Below are positions 38,278 through 48,389 of a stretch of DNA of 64,000 nucleotides, in pieces. Each line of letters begins with the position of its first letter. The stretch's first letter is position 1. This DNA is from CAZGRP01 sp964527995 (GTDB taxonomy: Bacteria; Zhuqueibacterota; Zhuqueibacteria; Oceanimicrobiales; CAZGRP01), in contig CAZGRP010000005.1 of assembly GCA_964527995.1 (NCBI GenBank), positions 1 to 64,000 of the forward strand, read 5' to 3'. The notes under the pieces are model-generated. The model ran no database searches. It was not told the origin of the DNA and was given only the letters and a program-made list of their open reading frames with translations. The position numbers were made by a program, and so were the translations under genes.

Positions 38278-41200
38278 ATGAGTAGGGGCGGCGACCGGAT
38301 TCGAATCGGCATCATGACAGGCCAGAACCCCAACCTGCTCGTTGGGATGTTGGGTGTTCTGAAAGCCGGATGTAGCTTTGTGCCGGTTCCACCCGACTAT
38401 CCGGACGAAAGAGTCGACTTTATTATTGAAGACTGCGGGATCGAGATTCTCGTCACCGAAGAGGAGTATCTCGAGCAGGCGGAGCGGATTCGTGCGCGGA
38501 GCGCCGTCCTAAAACAGATCATCTGCGTTGATGCGGTTGACGACCGCAGAAGTTCCCAGCACGATGGCGGCGGTACAGCAAAGCATGTCCCCCGCGACCC
38601 GGATGATCTATGCTACGTGATCTATACCTCCGGTTCGACCGGCAAGCCAAAGGGCGTTCCGATCACGCACCGAAACCTGGCTCCCTTGTTGTCGTGGAGC
38701 AGTGAATACTTCGGATTCGGCGAGTCTACCCGGACGCTGCAAAACCTCTCCTATGCCTTCGATTTCGGGGTCATGGAGATCCTGACCACGATCCTCTTTG
38801 GTGGTACACTCTACTTTCTGGACAAGTTCAAGCTCACGAATCTCTCGGAGTATGTGGACTTCATCCTCAGCCAGAAGATCAATACGATCAACACGACCCC
38901 GTCTTTTTTCCGTGGGATCGCTTCCGTAGGGCAAGAGCTCTCCAGTCTGAAGACCCTTCACTTCGGGGGTGAGGAGCTGACGAAGAAGCAAATCGACGAG
39001 GTCTATTCGTTGGTTCCTCGCGACTGCCGCGTCCACAATGGTTACGGACCGACAGAGGCGACGATCAACTGCGCCATCTTTGGACTTACCGCTGATTCCG
39101 CCGAGCACTTCGCGCAAACGGGGCGGATTCCCATCGGCAGGCCTTCCGCCAACAATCGGCTGTACGTGTTGGATCCCCATCTGAACCCCGTGCCTATCGG
39201 GGTGCCGGGCGAACTCCATGTCGGCGGAAATGCGCTGTCTTGGGGCTATCTGAATCGGCCCGATTTGACGGCGGAGAAGTTCATCCCTGATCCGTTTAGC
39301 GATCAGCCAGGCGCCAGGCTCTACAAGACCGGCGATCTCGTACGCTATCTGGCGGACGGCAACATCGAATTCCTCGGGCGCATCGACGATCAGGTCAAGG
39401 TGCGTGGTTTTCGTATCGAGCCGGGTGAGATCGAGGTGGCGCTGGCGCAGCATCGGGCGGTCCGCCAAACTCTGGTCATGGTTCGCGAGGATGTGCCCGG
39501 CGACAAACGCCTGGTCGCCTATGTGGTTGCTCGCAATGGCACCACAGTGGAGGCCGGCGAGCTGCGTGATTATCTCCGTCGGCGACTGCCGGCGTACATG
39601 ATTCCATCGGCATTCGTGATGATCGACTCCATGCCGCTCAGCCCAAGCGGTAAGGTAGATCGACGCTCACTTCCGGCGCCCGGCGCCGACCCAATCTCCG
39701 GCGCAAGACGACACGTCCCGCCGCGGAATCGACTGGATGAAATCCTTGTGGAATTGTGGCAAGACCTTCTCCGAGTGGAGACGGTTGGAATCCACGACAA
39801 TTTCTTCGAGCTTGGCGGTGATTCGCTCAAAGCCGCGGTCCTCGCGAATCGACTGCAGCAGATGCTCGACGAGATCATCTATGTCGTGGTCCTGTTCGAC
39901 ACCCAAACCATCGCGGCGCTGTCCGACTACCTGGCTGCTCATTTCCCGGCTGCGGTGGCCAGACTCTGCGGCACGGAGTCTCCGCCCGAGAGAAAGGATG
40001 GCAAGGCAGTCCCGCAAGTGCATCGATCTACGGAGATCGACACCGCAAAGCTCTCGGAAATGCAGCGACTTATCCTCGGCCGGCATAACTACACCCGCTC
40101 GGAAGAGGAATTTCTTGCAGGCATTGAACGAAAGAACCGGCCCGCAATTTTCGTTCTGTCGGCGCCGCGGTCGGGATCCACACTGCTGCGTGTGATGATG
40201 GCGGGGCATCCGCAGCTGTTCTCTCCGCCGGAGCTGGCATTGCTGTCGTTTCGAACCCTGGGCGAAAGAAAACGGGCCTTTCACGGCCGGGACCGCGGCT
40301 GGCTTGAGGGAGTGCACCGCGCCATCATGGAAATCAAAGGGTGCGATTTTGGGGAGGCCAGAGAGATCATGGCGCGGTACGAGGACGAGGATCTTTCGAC
40401 GCACGAGTTCTACCGGTTACTGCAAGAGTGGATTGGCCAGCGGACCCTGGTGGACAAGACGACGCTCTACGCCACCGAGCCTCCAACATTGAAGCGTGCC
40501 GAAGCCTACTTTGAGGAGCCGGTCTATGTGCATCTGGTCAGGCAGCCTGCGGCGACGATCCAGTCCTATATCGACAGCAATCTGGATCAGGTCTTCGGCT
40601 ACGATCTACCGTTTTCGGTCCGCGAAAAGGCTGAGCTATTCTGGCTGCTTTGCAATCGGAACATTCTGCAGTTTCTCGAAGAGATCCCTGTTCAGCGCCG
40701 CTACTTTTTACGCTTCGAGGACCTTGTCCAGGATCCGCGCGGTGTGATCGAGGATCTTTGCCGTTTCCTCGGGCTTGATTTCGTCCCTGGGATGCTGGAG
40801 CCGTACCGGGGCGACAAGATGACAGACGGCGTCCATCCTGCGTCACGCATGGTCGGCGATCCAAGATTCCATCGCCACCGTGGCATCGAGGCCGACATGG
40901 CAACCAAGTGGCAGACGCTCCCGCCTGGAGATTCTCTGTGCCGACTGAGCGAAGACCTGGCCTCATCGTTGGGATATCGCATTGATTCCCGTAGGGATTT
41001 GCCGACAAAGGCAAGGCTGTCCGGCCCGAAGCGGATCGCCAGAGACGGAGAGCTACCGCTGTCGTTCGCTCAGCAGCGGCTCTGGTTCCTGGATCGACTT
41101 GAGCCGGATAGTCCGATTTACAATATCCCGGCGGCCGTGCGGCTCAGAGGCCGGCTGAATGTCGCCGCACTGCAAAGGAGCCTCACCGAAATGGTGCGCC

Positions 41201-44200
41201 GGCACGAGTCGCTGCGAACGACCTTTTCTACTGTGGAGGGGAGAGCAACTCAAGTCATCGGGCGCCCATTCAGTGTTCATCTACCGGCTGTCGATCTGCA
41301 GAGCTACCCTCCTGTGGAGCGTGAAAGGGAAGCCCTGCGACTGGCTGAAGAGGAGGTGCGCCGGCCCTTCGATCTCGAGCGCGGGCCGTTGCTACGGGCC
41401 AAACTGCTGCGCCTGGGTTCTGATGATCATATACTGGTGCTCAGCACGCATCATATTGTCGCGGATGGCTGGTCCATGGGCATCTTCATCCGGGAGATGG
41501 CTGCACTCTATGATGCTTTCACCAAAGGCAGGCCATCGCCTCTGCCCGCACTCCCCATCCAGTATGTTGACTTTGCTGCATGGCAGCGGGAATGGCTGGA
41601 AGGGGAGGAAATGGAACGCCAGCTCTCCTACTGGAGACGACAGCTTGGCGATAGCCCACCGGTCCTGGAACTCCCCACCGATCGGCCGCGGCAGCCTGTG
41701 CAGACTTTCCGCGGGGCGCGACGCTCTTTTCGGCTGCCTTCCGGCCTGGCCAAAGGCCTGGATCACCTCGGGCGCGAGCACGGCGCTACTCTGTTCATGA
41801 CGCTCCTTGCCGCCTTCCAGACGCTGCTGTCGCGGTATTCGGGCCAGCAGGATATTTGCGTCGGCACGCCCATCGCCAATCGCAACCGCGCTGAGACCGA
41901 GTCGATTATCGGATTCTTCGTGAACACGCTCGTCTTGCGTGGCGATCTGGCCGGGAATCCGAGCTTCCGGGAGTTGCTGGACCGCACCCGAAAGGTCGCA
42001 CTGGAGGCCTACGCTCATCAGGACATCCCCTTTGAGAAACTTGTAGATGCGTTGCAGCCCGCTCGCGATTTGAGCCACTCGCCGCTGTTCCAGGTGATGT
42101 TTGTGCATCAGCAGTCGGAGATACAGAGTCTGGAGATTCCCGGCCTGACTTTACAGCCGCTGGAAGTCGACACAGGCACTGCCAAATTCGACTTGACGCT
42201 CACAACGGTTGAGGAGGATAGCGGGCTACGAGGTGAGTTCGAGTACAACGCCGATCTCTTCGAGCCGGCAACCATTGACCGAATGATCGGCCACTTCCAG
42301 AGGTTACTGCAGGAGATTGTCGAGGATCCGGATAGACGCATTGGCGCGCTGCCGTTACTGGAGGAGTCCGAGCGCCGCCGGCTTCTGATGGAGTGGAGTC
42401 GCTCGTCGCTGGAACTGCCCGAGGGCCGGTGTGTGCACGAATGGTTTGAAGGGCAGGTAACGCGGACGCCGACCGCCGATGCCATCGCCTTCGGCCAAAC
42501 TCGGCTGACGTATTCTGAATTGAATGCGCGTGCCAATCAGGTGGCCCGTTACCTGAGGTGGCTCGGAGTGGGGCCAGAGGTGCTGGTCGGACTCTGTGTC
42601 GAGCGTTCGCCCGAAATGTTGATCGGTCTCCTGGGAATCCTCAAGGCGGGCGGAGCCTATCTGCCTCTGGATCCTACCTACCCATCGGCTCGGCTCGAAT
42701 ACATCGTGCAGGACTCGGGTGTGCAGGTCGTGCTTACCCAGGAACACCTGCTGGCAAAGCTGCCTGATCGCGCGGGCACCGTCGTGTGCCTGGATCGAGA
42801 CCGGCGTAAGATCGCCGGGGAAGCGTGCGAGAACCTTGCGGGCGGCGCCGGCTTGGAGAACCTGGCTTACGTGATCTACACATCTGGATCGACGGGAACC
42901 CCCAAAGGGACCCTCATCACCCATCGCGGATTGGCCAACTATCTGAGCTGGTGTCTTTACGCCTATCCGGTCGAAAAAGGCGACGGTTCTCTGGTGCATT
43001 CACCCTTGGCCTTCGATGCCACCGTCACGGGTATTTTCCCGCCCCTGCTCGTAGGTCGCACCGTGACCCTATTGCCGGAGTCAGCCGACATCGAGGAGTT
43101 GGCACGCTCTCTGAGTCGAGGCAGCTTCAGTCTTGTCAAGATCACGCCGATGCACCTCCACCTGCTTGGCCGTAGTTTGGCTGGCGAACAGGCCTCTGGG
43201 CTGACCCGGGCCTTCATCGTTGGTGGCGAGAACCTGGTTGCCGACCAGATTGCCTTCTGGCAGGAGCATGCCACGGACACCCTGCTCTTCAATGAATACG
43301 GCCCCACCGAGACGGTGGTCGGATGTGTCGTCTACCAGGTGCCTGCCGATTGGTCGGGCTCCGGATCAGTACCGATCGGCAAGGTGATTCCGAATGCGCA
43401 GGTGTATGTGCTCGACGCGGAGATGCAGCCGGTGCCCGTTGGGGTTCCCGGAGAGTTGTACATCGGCGGTGCTGGAGTGGCGCGAGGTTACCTCGGCCGT
43501 CCTGGCTTGACAGCGGAGAAATTTGTTCCCGATCCTTTCAGCGACCAGCCGGGTGCCCGCCTTTATCGCAGCGGCGATCTGGTCCGCTACTTGCCCGACG
43601 GCAACATCGAGTTTCTCGGCCGCCTCGACGATCAGGTGAAAATACGCGGCTATCGCATCGAGCTTGGGGAAGTGGAAGGGGTGCTGGGGCAGCATCCCAG
43701 CCTCAAGGAAGTGGCGGTGGTGGTCAGGGAGGACACTCCGGGCGACAGACGCCTGGTGGCCTATTGCGTGTCGGGTTCGGAAACCCAGCCCACCGTGAGC
43801 GAGCTGAGAGAGTTCTTGCGTGTTCGATTGCCCGACTATATGATCCCCTCGACCTTCGTGATGATGGACGCCCTACCTTTGACACCGAACGGCAAGGTGG
43901 ACCGCAGGGCTTTGCCCGCATGCGATGGCGCTCGACCGGAGCTGGCGACGCAGTTCGTGGCGCCGCGCACGCACAAGGAGGAGACGCTGGCAAGAATCTG
44001 GTCGGAGATCCTCAAGGTGGACGAAGTCGGCGTTCATGACAACTTCTTTGAGCTTGGCGGAGATTCGATCCTGAGTATTCAGGTGATTGCCCGAGCGAAC
44101 CAGGCCGGGTTGCGCCTTACACCCAAGCAGATTTTCCAGAACCCAACCATCGAAGGTCTGGCTGCAGCAGCGGTCGAAGCGCCCGCCATCCATGCCGAGC

Positions 44201-45645
44201 AGGGCATCGTCACTGGGCCGGTGCCGCTGACTCCCATTCAACACTGGTTCTTCGATCAGGACCTGCCGGACCCCAATCACTGGAATCAGTCGGTCCTGCT
44301 CGAGACGCAGCGGCCACTGCAGCCCGATGTTTTGGAACAGTCGGTCCGCCATATCCTGATCCATCACGACGCCCTGCGCATGCGGTTTCGCAGAACGGAG
44401 GCCGGATGGACGCAGGTCCAGACTGACATCGGCGACGAAGTTCCTTTCGCCCGAATCGACCTTTCGGCGCTGCCGGAACAAGAACAAGCCCGCGCCATCG
44501 AGGAGAAGGCGAACGAGCTTCAGGCAAGTCTGGACCTGGTAGAAGGGCCCCTCTTCCGGGTGGCCTACTTCGATCTGGGCGCACAGCGGCCGGGCCGCCT
44601 GCTGATCGTCGTCCATCACCTGGTGGTGGACGGTGTCTCCTGGCGCATTCTGATGGAAGACATCCACACGACTTACGAGCAACTCGTAACCGGCGGCTCG
44701 GTTAAGTTGCCGTCCAAGACCACTTCTTTCCAGTACTGGGCGCGGCGGCTGCAACAGCATGCTCAGTCTGAAAAGACGCGGTCGGAACTGGAGTACTGGC
44801 GAGACGTTTGCCGGCGCCCCGCCATGGGGCTGCCTACTGACTTCTCCGCCGGCGAAAACACGGAGGCTGCATCAGACACGATTTCAGTTTCACTGTCTAA
44901 AGAGGAGACGCAGGCGCTGCTCCAGGAGGTGCCGGCGGCCTACAACACGCAGATCACCGAGGTCCTGTTGACGGCGCTGGCCAAAGCTTTCTCGCGCTGG
45001 ATTGGCAGTAGCAGAATTCGACTGGAGCTCGAAAGCCACGGCCGTGAGCCGCTCTTCGACGACGTCGATCTATCCCGGACTGTAGGGTGGTTCACGACCC
45101 TCTTTCCAGTGCATCTCGACCTGACGGGCGCGGCCACGCCCGGTGATGCCCTGACGTCGGTCAAAGAGCAGCTTCGCCAGATCCCGAATCACGGAATCGG
45201 CTACGGCCTACTCCGTTATTTGTGTGAAGAGAGCGCCGTCCGAGAAAGCTTGCGCACGATCCCGGATTCGGAGGTGAGTTTCAACTACCTGGGTCGGTTC
45301 GATCAGTTTTTGCCAGGCCAGGCGTCACCCTACGCTCTTGCTCGAGAATCACATGGAGCAGAGCGCAGCGCTCGTGGGCGCCGAAAACACGTGCTCGATG
45401 TCACTGCGAGTGTGGTTCAAGGAACGCTCATGGTCCGGTGGTCCTATAGCACGAACCTGCATCGACGTCAGACAATCTCCGCGTTGGCGAGCGGTTTCTT
45501 GGAGGAACTACGCTCGCTCATTGCCCATTGTCAATCTCCCGATGCGGGCGGATATACGCCTTCAGATTTCAGTGACGTGGAGTTGAGCCAGGAAGAAATT
45601 GAAGAGCTGATTTCAGAACTGGATGAGAACCTTGAAGATGACTAA
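38278..45645 (+). CDS. NRPS: C-terminal part of split A domain-PCP-sulfotransferase-C-A-PCP-E
   Basis: 2,455 residues. Residues 1-480 are an A domain lacking only its A1 region: A2 (GVLKAGCSFVPVPPDYPDER), A3 (YTSGSTGKPKG), A5 (NGYGPTEA) and A10 (SPSGKVDRRSL) are intact. Its pocket reads D-F-E-N-H-G-G-I-N, not a standard code. PCP has Ser516. A sulfotransferase domain (about 620-900) has the PAPS-binding PRSGSTLL (from 630) and Arg755/Ser763 in VRQPAATIQS, and resembles the CurM and olefin-synthase type. It is not followed by a thioesterase. Next come an LCL C domain (about 925-1375), a second A domain (code D-A-T-K-I-G-E-V-G, close to Asn codes), PCP (Ser1930, GGDS) and an epimerase (about 1980-2440, HHLVVDGVSW at 2113). 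The second residue should leave in D form. The acidic C-terminal tail probably docks the next C domain. Confidence 0.94.
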   Translation: MSRGGDRIRIGIMTGQNPNLLVGMLGVLKAGCSFVPVPPDYPDERVDFIIEDCGIEILVTEEEYLEQAERIRARSAVLKQIICVDAVDDRRSSQHDGGGTAKHVPRDPDDLCYVIYTSGSTGKPKGVPITHRNLAPLLSWSSEYFGFGESTRTLQNLSYAFDFGVMEILTTILFGGTLYFLDKFKLTNLSEYVDFILSQKINTINTTPSFFRGIASVGQELSSLKTLHFGGEELTKKQIDEVYSLVPRDCRVHNGYGPTEATINCAIFGLTADSAEHFAQTGRIPIGRPSANNRLYVLDPHLNPVPIGVPGELHVGGNALSWGYLNRPDLTAEKFIPDPFSDQPGARLYKTGDLVRYLADGNIEFLGRIDDQVKVRGFRIEPGEIEVALAQHRAVRQTLVMVREDVPGDKRLVAYVVARNGTTVEAGELRDYLRRRLPAYMIPSAFVMIDSMPLSPSGKVDRRSLPAPGADPISGARRHVPPRNRLDEILVELWQDLLRVETVGIHDNFFELGGDSLKAAVLANRLQQMLDEIIYVVVLFDTQTIAALSDYLAAHFPAAVARLCGTESPPERKDGKAVPQVHRSTEIDTAKLSEMQRLILGRHNYTRSEEEFLAGIERKNRPAIFVLSAPRSGSTLLRVMMAGHPQLFSPPELALLSFRTLGERKRAFHGRDRGWLEGVHRAIMEIKGCDFGEAREIMARYEDEDLSTHEFYRLLQEWIGQRTLVDKTTLYATEPPTLKRAEAYFEEPVYVHLVRQPAATIQSYIDSNLDQVFGYDLPFSVREKAELFWLLCNRNILQFLEEIPVQRRYFLRFEDLVQDPRGVIEDLCRFLGLDFVPGMLEPYRGDKMTDGVHPASRMVGDPRFHRHRGIEADMATKWQTLPPGDSLCRLSEDLASSLGYRIDSRRDLPTKARLSGPKRIARDGELPLSFAQQRLWFLDRLEPDSPIYNIPAAVRLRGRLNVAALQRSLTEMVRRHESLRTTFSTVEGRATQVIGRPFSVHLPAVDLQSYPPVEREREALRLAEEEVRRPFDLERGPLLRAKLLRLGSDDHILVLSTHHIVADGWSMGIFIREMAALYDAFTKGRPSPLPALPIQYVDFAAWQREWLEGEEMERQLSYWRRQLGDSPPVLELPTDRPRQPVQTFRGARRSFRLPSGLAKGLDHLGREHGATLFMTLLAAFQTLLSRYSGQQDICVGTPIANRNRAETESIIGFFVNTLVLRGDLAGNPSFRELLDRTRKVALEAYAHQDIPFEKLVDALQPARDLSHSPLFQVMFVHQQSEIQSLEIPGLTLQPLEVDTGTAKFDLTLTTVEEDSGLRGEFEYNADLFEPATIDRMIGHFQRLLQEIVEDPDRRIGALPLLEESERRRLLMEWSRSSLELPEGRCVHEWFEGQVTRTPTADAIAFGQTRLTYSELNARANQVARYLRWLGVGPEVLVGLCVERSPEMLIGLLGILKAGGAYLPLDPTYPSARLEYIVQDSGVQVVLTQEHLLAKLPDRAGTVVCLDRDRRKIAGEACENLAGGAGLENLAYVIYTSGSTGTPKGTLITHRGLANYLSWCLYAYPVEKGDGSLVHSPLAFDATVTGIFPPLLVGRTVTLLPESADIEELARSLSRGSFSLVKITPMHLHLLGRSLAGEQASGLTRAFIVGGENLVADQIAFWQEHATDTLLFNEYGPTETVVGCVVYQVPADWSGSGSVPIGKVIPNAQVYVLDAEMQPVPVGVPGELYIGGAGVARGYLGRPGLTAEKFVPDPFSDQPGARLYRSGDLVRYLPDGNIEFLGRLDDQVKIRGYRIELGEVEGVLGQHPSLKEVAVVVREDTPGDRRLVAYCVSGSETQPTVSELREFLRVRLPDYMIPSTFVMMDALPLTPNGKVDRRALPACDGARPELATQFVAPRTHKEETLARIWSEILKVDEVGVHDNFFELGGDSILSIQVIARANQAGLRLTPKQIFQNPTIEGLAAAAVEAPAIHAEQGIVTGPVPLTPIQHWFFDQDLPDPNHWNQSVLLETQRPLQPDVLEQSVRHILIHHDALRMRFRRTEAGWTQVQTDIGDEVPFARIDLSALPEQEQARAIEEKANELQASLDLVEGPLFRVAYFDLGAQRPGRLLIVVHHLVVDGVSWRILMEDIHTTYEQLVTGGSVKLPSKTTSFQYWARRLQQHAQSEKTRSELEYWRDVCRRPAMGLPTDFSAGENTEAASDTISVSLSKEETQALLQEVPAAYNTQITEVLLTALAKAFSRWIGSSRIRLELESHGREPLFDDVDLSRTVGWFTTLFPVHLDLTGAATPGDALTSVKEQLRQIPNHGIGYGLLRYLCEESAVRESLRTIPDSEVSFNYLGRFDQFLPGQASPYALARESHGAERSARGRRKHVLDVTASVVQGTLMVRWSYSTNLHRRQTISALASGFLEELRSLIAHCQSPDAGGYTPSDFSDVELSQEEIEELISELDENLEDD

Positions 45646-48389
45646 GGCGAAGAAGCAAAATATAGAGGCTGTATACCCGCTGTCTCCGATGCAGCAAGGG
45701 ATGCTGTTTCACAGCTTGCAGGAGCCGGAGTCGGCGGTCTACTTTGAACAACTGGCATGCAAGATCCGCGGGCGCCTGGATGTCGGTGCGTTCGAGCGAG
45801 CCTGGCAGGAGGTGACGCACAGGCATGCGGTCCTGCGCACTTCCTTTGTTTGGAAGAAGCTCGATAAGATGCTGCAGGTCGTGCATCGTAAAGTCAAACT
45901 GCCTGTGGCTCAGGAGGACTGGCGCGGTCTGCCTCCGCAAGAGCAAGAGGATCGCCTGGAAAAGCTGCTCCGCGATGACCGTGCCCAGGGTTTCAATCTG
46001 TCCGTAGCCCCGGTGATGCGTCTCCGCCTGATCCGGTTAGCCGAGGATCTGTACGAACTCGTGTGGAGCCACCACCACCTTCTGATGGACGGCTGGTCCC
46101 GGCCGCTTGTTCTCCAGGACGCGTTCGCTTCTTATGAAGCATACTCTCAAGGAAAGGAGCCACGTCTCGAGCCCAGACGTCCCTTTCGTGAGTACATCAG
46201 CTGGCTGCAGCGTCAGGACATTGGCAGGGCCGAAGCATTCTGGAGGAAAGTACTCGAGGGATTCACAGCACCCACGCCCCTGGCAGTCGACCGGCCAACG
46301 CAGAAAGGCCCCGGTGATTCCGACGGGTATTCCAAAGCAGAGCAGTCGCTGCCGAGGCACCTGACTGCAAATCTGGAGAGCTTGGCTCGGACGCATGGGC
46401 TCACCCTGAATACGATCGTCCAAGGGGCCTGGGCTCTTCTTCTGAGCCGGTACAGCCGGGAAACAGATGTCGTCTTCGGCGCCACAGTCTCAGGCAGGCC
46501 GCCAGACCTCCCGGGCGTCGAGACCATGGTCGGGCTCTTCATCAACACCCTGCCGGTTCGTATCAGGATCCCGCGCGACATCACGGTCCTGGAGTGGTTG
46601 AAGCAAATTCAGGCTCAACAAGCGGAGCTCAGGGAATACGAGTACACGCCGCTGTTTGAGATCCAGCGCTGGTCAGAGGTGCCCAGAGGGACCTCCCTCT
46701 TCGACAGTATCCTGGTCTTCGAGAATTATCCGGTCGACGCGTCTTTGCAGAACCTGCGGGGCGGTCTGGAGATCTTCGACATCCGCTCCTTCGAGAAGAC
46801 CAACTATCCTCTGACGATCGCAGCAGCCCCCGCGCGCGAGTTGCCTCTCATAGTTGCGTACCAGGAGAGTCGCTTCGACGGCGACAGCATTTCCAGGATG
46901 CTCGGTCACTTGAGGATGCTGCTGCGTTCCTTTGTCAGGGATCCTAACCAGCCGCTCTCCGCCGTGGACCTCCTCACCGAAGAGGAGCGGGAGCAGGTGG
47001 TGGTGCAGTGGAATCAGACCCGGCACGAGTTTCCGCGGGACCGTTGCGTGCAAGAGTTGTTCGAGGCGCAGGTGCAGCGGGCTCCCGATGATGTCGCGGT
47101 GGTCTTTCATGCTGATCCTAAGGATCGCAGCGAAGAACACCAGCTGACCTACAGCGAGCTGAACCGGCGAGCCAATCAACTCGCTCATTATCTTCGCAAG
47201 CTTGGGATTGGGCCGGAAGTCCTGGTGGGGTTGTGCGTTGAGCGTTCGGTCGAGATGATCGTCGGTCTGTTGGGCATCGTGAAGGCTGGGGGCGCCTTTG
47301 TGCCGCTCGACCCGGAATACCCCTCGTCACGACTGGCCTACATGATTGAAGATTCCAGCGTCTCCGTACTTCTTACCCAGGACGACTTGCTGGACGCCCT
47401 GCCGGAAAGTCACGCCCGTGTCGTCACCCTGGACTCCGAATGGGGCGAGATCTCTAAGGAGAACGATGAGAATCTTGACTGCTTAACATCTGCCCAGAAC
47501 CTCGCCTATGTGATCTACACCTCGGGCTCCACTGGGAAGCCGAAAGGCGTGCTAATTCCGCATCAGGGCTTGAGTAACCTGGTCCAAGCGCAGGTGAAAG
47601 ACTGGCAGGTTGGGCCTGGCAGCCGCGTCCTCCAGTTTGCGTCGATCAGCTTCGACGCTGCAGTGGCGGAGGTTTTCATGGCTCTACTGAGTGGAGCGAG
47701 TTTGCACCTGGCAGCCAGAGGAATCATTATGTCTACAGCGGAGCTTTCCAGGCTGCTCGAGGCGCAGACTATTACGGTTCTTACTGCACCCCCCTCCGTG
47801 CTGCTTGCTTTGGCGGAAGAGCATCTGCCGTCACTCCGGACTCTCGTCTCTGCGGGAGAAAGTTGTCCCTGGGAAGTTGCCAAACGCTGGAGCCGAGGGC
47901 GTCGATTTTTCAACGCCTATGGGCCTACCGAGGTGACTGTCGGTGCGGCCTGGTACCGGGTGGAGGAGCGCAGGGGGGACAGCATTACCGTACCGATTGG
48001 TCGTCCTTTTCAGAACGTGGAGGTGTATGTACTGGATGACGNNNNNNNNNNNNNNNNNNNNNNNNNNNNNNNNNNNNNNNNNNNNNNNNNNNNNNNNNNN
48101 NNNNNNNNNNNNNNNNNNNNNNNNNNNNNNNNNNNNNNNNNCCTTTGAGGTGGAGCTGCCCCTGCGTAGCCTCTTCGAAGGACCCACCGTGGCTGACCTG
48201 GCCCGGGTGATCTCCGAAATCCAGGCCAAGGCCGACGGCAAGACCACAAGAATCGAGAAACAGGAGCGGGGGCAGAAGAGCATTGAGGAGCTTCTCAGCG
48301 AATTGGACCAGCTTTCCGAGGAACAAGCTCAGAAACTGCTTACCGAAGAGCTAGGCTCAGCGAGCGGCGCAGAGACCGGACATGACTGA
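45638..48389 (+). CDS. NRPS: DCL-type C-A-[assembly gap]-PCP
   Basis: The ATG at 45638 is preferred over 45623 because it gives an N-terminus (MTKAKKQNIEAVYPLSPMQQ) that aligns with the related gene at 56296; it overlaps the previous stop by 8 bases. The C domain (about 1-445; SHHHLLMDGWS) is of the kind that accepts a D-residue, fitting the epimerase just upstream. The A domain (from about 455) has YTSGSTGKPKG and NAYGPTE and pocket D-A-A-T-V-A-A-V-G, which suggests a hydrophobic residue. It is cut at YVLDD by 100 Ns. After the gap only the end of a PCP (FEVELPLRSLFEGPTVA) and a docking-like tail (ELLSELDQLSEEQAQKLL) remain. The frame change across the Ns is an artefact of the arbitrary gap length. 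The true protein may hold one module or two. Confidence 0.88.
47987..48041 (+). repeat. 55-bp exact repeat at the left edge of the gap
   Basis: These 55 bases are identical to 58636-58690 in the gene at 56296, where they encode the same A-domain stretch (VPIGRPFQNVEVYVLDD). The base before the match differs, and the Ns begin directly after it. Confidence 0.95.
48042..48141. other. Assembly gap (100 Ns)
   Basis: Exactly 100 Ns, the usual placeholder for a scaffold join of unknown length. It lies within an A domain on the left and a PCP on the right. Both sides are exact copies of sequences 3.9 kb apart in the gene at 56296, so the gap was most likely caused by a repeat. Confidence 0.99.
48142..48196 (+). 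repeat. 55-bp exact repeat at the right edge of the gap
   Basis: These 55 bases are identical to 62549-62603, the end of the second PCP in the gene at 56296. After base 48196 the two copies diverge (GACCTG versus GAGGTC). Confidence 0.95.

Noticed and set aside
36890..38280. Pseudogene explanation: a decayed NRPS gene with a gene inserted by chance
   Set aside because: Both halves keep all expected A-domain motifs, start and stop codons are cleanly placed with overlaps and ribosome-binding sites, and the break falls at a loop. It cannot be fully excluded without expression data.
48042..48141. Apparent frameshift in the NRPS gene at 45638
   Set aside because: The frame changes only because 100 Ns is not a multiple of three; the coding sense is consistent on both sides.
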